This document shows, one piece after another, positions 42,292 to 43,902 of a DNA stretch of 43,902 bases. The DNA comes from Acidimicrobiia bacterium (GTDB lineage: Bacteria > Actinomycetota > Acidimicrobiia > Acidimicrobiales > SZUA-35). The translations under genes and the position numbers were made by a program. Location: positions 1 to 43,902 of the forward strand of contig JAOTVU010000021.1 in the NCBI GenBank assembly GCA_029863385.1. Direction: 5' to 3'. Positions within the stretch are counted from its first letter, which is position 1; each line of letters opens with the position of its first letter. The notes below the pieces were generated by a model. It was not told where the DNA came from. It saw only the letters and a list, made by a program, of their open reading frames with translations, and did no database searches.

Positions 42292-43652
42292 CACTGACGA
42301 GGTTAACGCTCCGGCGAGCCCCGCTGTCGGCGATGCTGATCGTGCTGGCGGCTGCTGCGCTGTCGTTGACCGCAGCGGGGCCGGCCGCGGCACAGGACGG
42401 TACCGGTGCATGCCCGGCCGACCTGAACACCGTGCCGTCGTCGGATTCGGTCGTCCGGTTCGTCAAGGTGGCCGGCCTGATCGACCCGGCGGTTCGTGAC
42501 TACATGCTCGACCAGCTCGACAAGGCCGAGGCCGACCCGAACGCCGTCGGCTATGTGCTGTGGATGAACAGCAACGGTTCGGTTCTGGGCGATGACGACT
42601 ACCTGGAGCTCGCCACCCGGCTACGGGAGTCCCCGGTCGAGACCGCTCTGTGGGTGGGGAACGCCGGATCAACCGCCCGCGGTGGCGCCGCCGAGCTGGC
42701 GACCGTCGTCGACCTGGTTGCCATCACCCCGAACTCCACGATCGGTCGAACGGGCGATCGGCGCCTCCCGGTGGAATGGGGGAGCGCGTTCGGCGACGCC
42801 GCCTCCCGGCTCGAGACCGGCCTGTTCTCCGCCAACCAGGCCATCGAGGCCGGCATCTCGGTCGGTCCGCTGGAGAACACGGTGCCGATCGGTTCGTTCG
42901 CCACGATGCTGTCCGGCTTCGAGGTGTTCGAGTGTGTCAACGCCGACGGCGCCCTGGCCACGGTTCCCACCACCCAGCCCCTGCTGTCCGGTCTGCCGCT
43001 GGCTCACCAGCTGTTCCACACCGTGGCCAGTCCGGAGGTGGCCTACCTCCTGTTCGTGATGGGGCTGGCGATCATCGTGTTCGAGCTGTTCGTGGCCGGC
43101 GTCGGTATCGCCGGGGTGATCGGCGCCGGCTCACTGTTCCTGGGTGGCTACGGCCTGGCCATCCTCCCGGTCAACTGGTGGGCGATCGCCCTGCTGTTGC
43201 TGGCGATGTTCTTCCTGGCCGTCGACATCCAGACCAACGTGCCCCGCCTCTACACGATCGTCGGGCTCGTCTGTTTCGTTCTCGGCACCTGGTTCCTCTA
43301 CGACGGTGTTTCGATGTCGTGGATCACGGCCCTGGTCGGCATCATCGCCGCTGTGCTGTACGCCTACACGGGTATGCCCTCGATGGTGCGTACAAGGTTC
43401 TCCACCCCGACGATCGGTCGCAAGTGGATGATCGGCGAGATAGGGGAGGCCGTGTCTGCGGTGGATCCCGAGGGCACGGTCAATATTCGCGGCGCCGCCT
43501 GGCGGGCGATCACCAACCGGGCGACGCCGATAGGTCGGGGTGAATCGATTCGGGTGATCGGAATCAACCGCCTCATCTTGGAGGTCGAACCCGAAGACGG
43601 TGGGGCGAAAGACTACCGGGAGCGACGAACAGGAACTCAAACCGCCGAATAG
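42264..43652 (+). CDS. NfeD-family membrane protein with a probably inactive protease domain
   Basis: The 462-residue precursor has a basic N-terminus, a hydrophobic signal segment (about 24-43, ending AAAQD), and a ClpP/SppA-like domain (about 60-245). About five transmembrane segments at 250-365 and a C-terminal OB-fold NfeD domain (IGEIGEAVSAVDPEGTVNIRGAAWRAI) follow. In active members the nucleophile sits in an ASAG-type motif; the matching stretch here reads GSTARGGAAEL, with glycine where serine should be, so proteolysis is doubtful. ATG 42264 overlaps the divergent ATPase start by 28 bases; ATG 42333 would avoid that but remove the positive N-terminus. A WhiB gene follows on the same strand after 86 bases. 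Confidence 0.87.
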   Translation: MRRRSSEQSPLTRLTLRRAPLSAMLIVLAAAALSLTAAGPAAAQDGTGACPADLNTVPSSDSVVRFVKVAGLIDPAVRDYMLDQLDKAEADPNAVGYVLWMNSNGSVLGDDDYLELATRLRESPVETALWVGNAGSTARGGAAELATVVDLVAITPNSTIGRTGDRRLPVEWGSAFGDAASRLETGLFSANQAIEAGISVGPLENTVPIGSFATMLSGFEVFECVNADGALATVPTTQPLLSGLPLAHQLFHTVASPEVAYLLFVMGLAIIVFELFVAGVGIAGVIGAGSLFLGGYGLAILPVNWWAIALLLLAMFFLAVDIQTNVPRLYTIVGLVCFVLGTWFLYDGVSMSWITALVGIIAAVLYAYTGMPSMVRTRFSTPTIGRKWMIGEIGEAVSAVDPEGTVNIRGAAWRAITNRATPIGRGESIRVIGINRLILEVEPEDGGAKDYRERRTGTQTAE

Positions 43653-43685
43653 CGGCAGTTTCCGAAAAATCGTTCCACAAGGTTC

Positions 43686-43731
43686 TTGTAATCGGCCCCT
43701 GTATCGACATAAAGTTTCCTCCACAAGGGGG
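43686..43731 (+). promoter_or_regulatory. Likely promoter and ribosome site of the WhiB gene
   Basis: TTGTAA (43686-43691) and TAAAGT (43710-43715) are 18 bases apart. AAGGGGG (43725-43731) then lies seven bases before the GTG at 43739. Confidence 0.55.
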
Positions 43732-43738
43732 AATATCC

Positions 43739-43902
43739 GTGACATTCACGCATCCAGTAAGCGGCCGTCGATGGGACGACGGCTCGTGGCAGGACGCAGC
43801 AGCGTGCCGTGGACCAAACCAACCGATATTTTTTCCACCGCCCCGTCTGGAGCGGCGAACCGAGAAGCGTCGCCGCGAGGAACGGGCGAAGGAAATCTGC
43901 GC
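43739..43902 (+). CDS. WhiB-family Fe-S transcriptional regulator, 3' end cut by the window
   Basis: Fifty-four codons are present from GTG 43739 to the window end. WDDGSWQDAAACRGPNQPIFFPPP followed by RRREERAKEIC is the N-terminal half of a WhiB protein: the first cluster cysteine (AACRG) and the second (KEIC), which normally begins CxxCPVxxxC. WhiB proteins carry a 4Fe-4S cluster sensitive to oxygen and NO and bind the main sigma factor to steer transcription. The FFPP block and short spacing look more like WhiB1/2/7 than WhiB4, although the gene neighbourhood recalls whiB4. The remaining part lies beyond the window, so domain completeness cannot be judged. Confidence 0.88.
   Translation, partial: MTFTHPVSGRRWDDGSWQDAAACRGPNQPIFFPPPRLERRTEKRRREERAKEIC

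Overview
The window reads as chromosomal DNA of a high-GC actinobacterium. The WhiB-type regulator at the right edge, the furA-katG pair with a leaderless-looking promoter, the ethylmalonyl-CoA mutase and the frequent GTG/TTG starts all point to Actinomycetota. A marine or freshwater member of the Acidimicrobiia is my guess, but that is inference. Coding density is high, most intergenic gaps are short, and only one insertion sequence is visible.

Layout. (1) 1-6640: the tail of an Fe-S protein, a TetR regulator, acetyl-CoA synthetase, an ECF sigma factor coupled to a membrane partner, an HtpX-type protease and YajQ. (2) 6769-8130: tRNA-Tyr(GTA), an IS481-family element inserted directly behind it with an unusually long target duplication, then a tandem hairpin repeat. 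(3) 8211-13741: a small CDF-like cation transporter, an SSI-like protease-inhibitor lipoprotein, a membrane protein fused to a spermidine-synthase-like domain, an M20 amidohydrolase and an MscS channel. (4) 13811-16642: katG and furA with their promoter/operator. (5) 16926-20556: cobS-cobT-cobU (cobalamin nucleotide-loop assembly), yaaA and dodecin. (6) 20585-28295: a DUF2071 protein, fumarase, an orphan NuoF-like flavoprotein, a degenerate GGDEF membrane protein, and ethylmalonyl-CoA mutase coupled to aat. (7) 28423-32215: a Rieske oxygenase-SDR-TetR operon behind a perfect palindrome, then a LysR regulator divergent from a small unknown gene. (8) 32369-37693: a methyltransferase-like fragment protein, a membrane cyclophilin, the lysC-asd pathway with a hotdog thioesterase and a PARG-like hydrolase behind it, and a MazG-like protein overlapping tail to tail. 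(9) 37709-43902: a DUF2236 protein, a GlsB-type membrane protein, tRNA-Pro(CGG), a lone receiver domain, a STAS protein, two Get3/ArsA-like ATPases, an NfeD-like protein and the start of a WhiB gene.

How the genes fit together. Acetate activation (acs), ethylmalonyl-CoA mutase and fumarase suggest acetyl-CoA assimilation by the ethylmalonyl-CoA pathway. The mutase needs B12, and three enzymes for finishing the B12 nucleotide loop are nearby. KatG, FurA, YaaA, HtpX and the WhiB protein form a loose oxidative-stress theme. The Rieske-SDR-TetR operon looks like a self-regulated catabolic unit, probably for a quaternary ammonium compound.

I did not find an obviously new defence or mobile system. 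The best leads are the autoregulated Rieske operon, the asymmetric ATPase pair, the LysR/small-gene intergenic region, the tRNA-linked IS insertion, and the PARG-like/MazG-like overlap. All family assignments come from reading motifs by eye; no database search was run.
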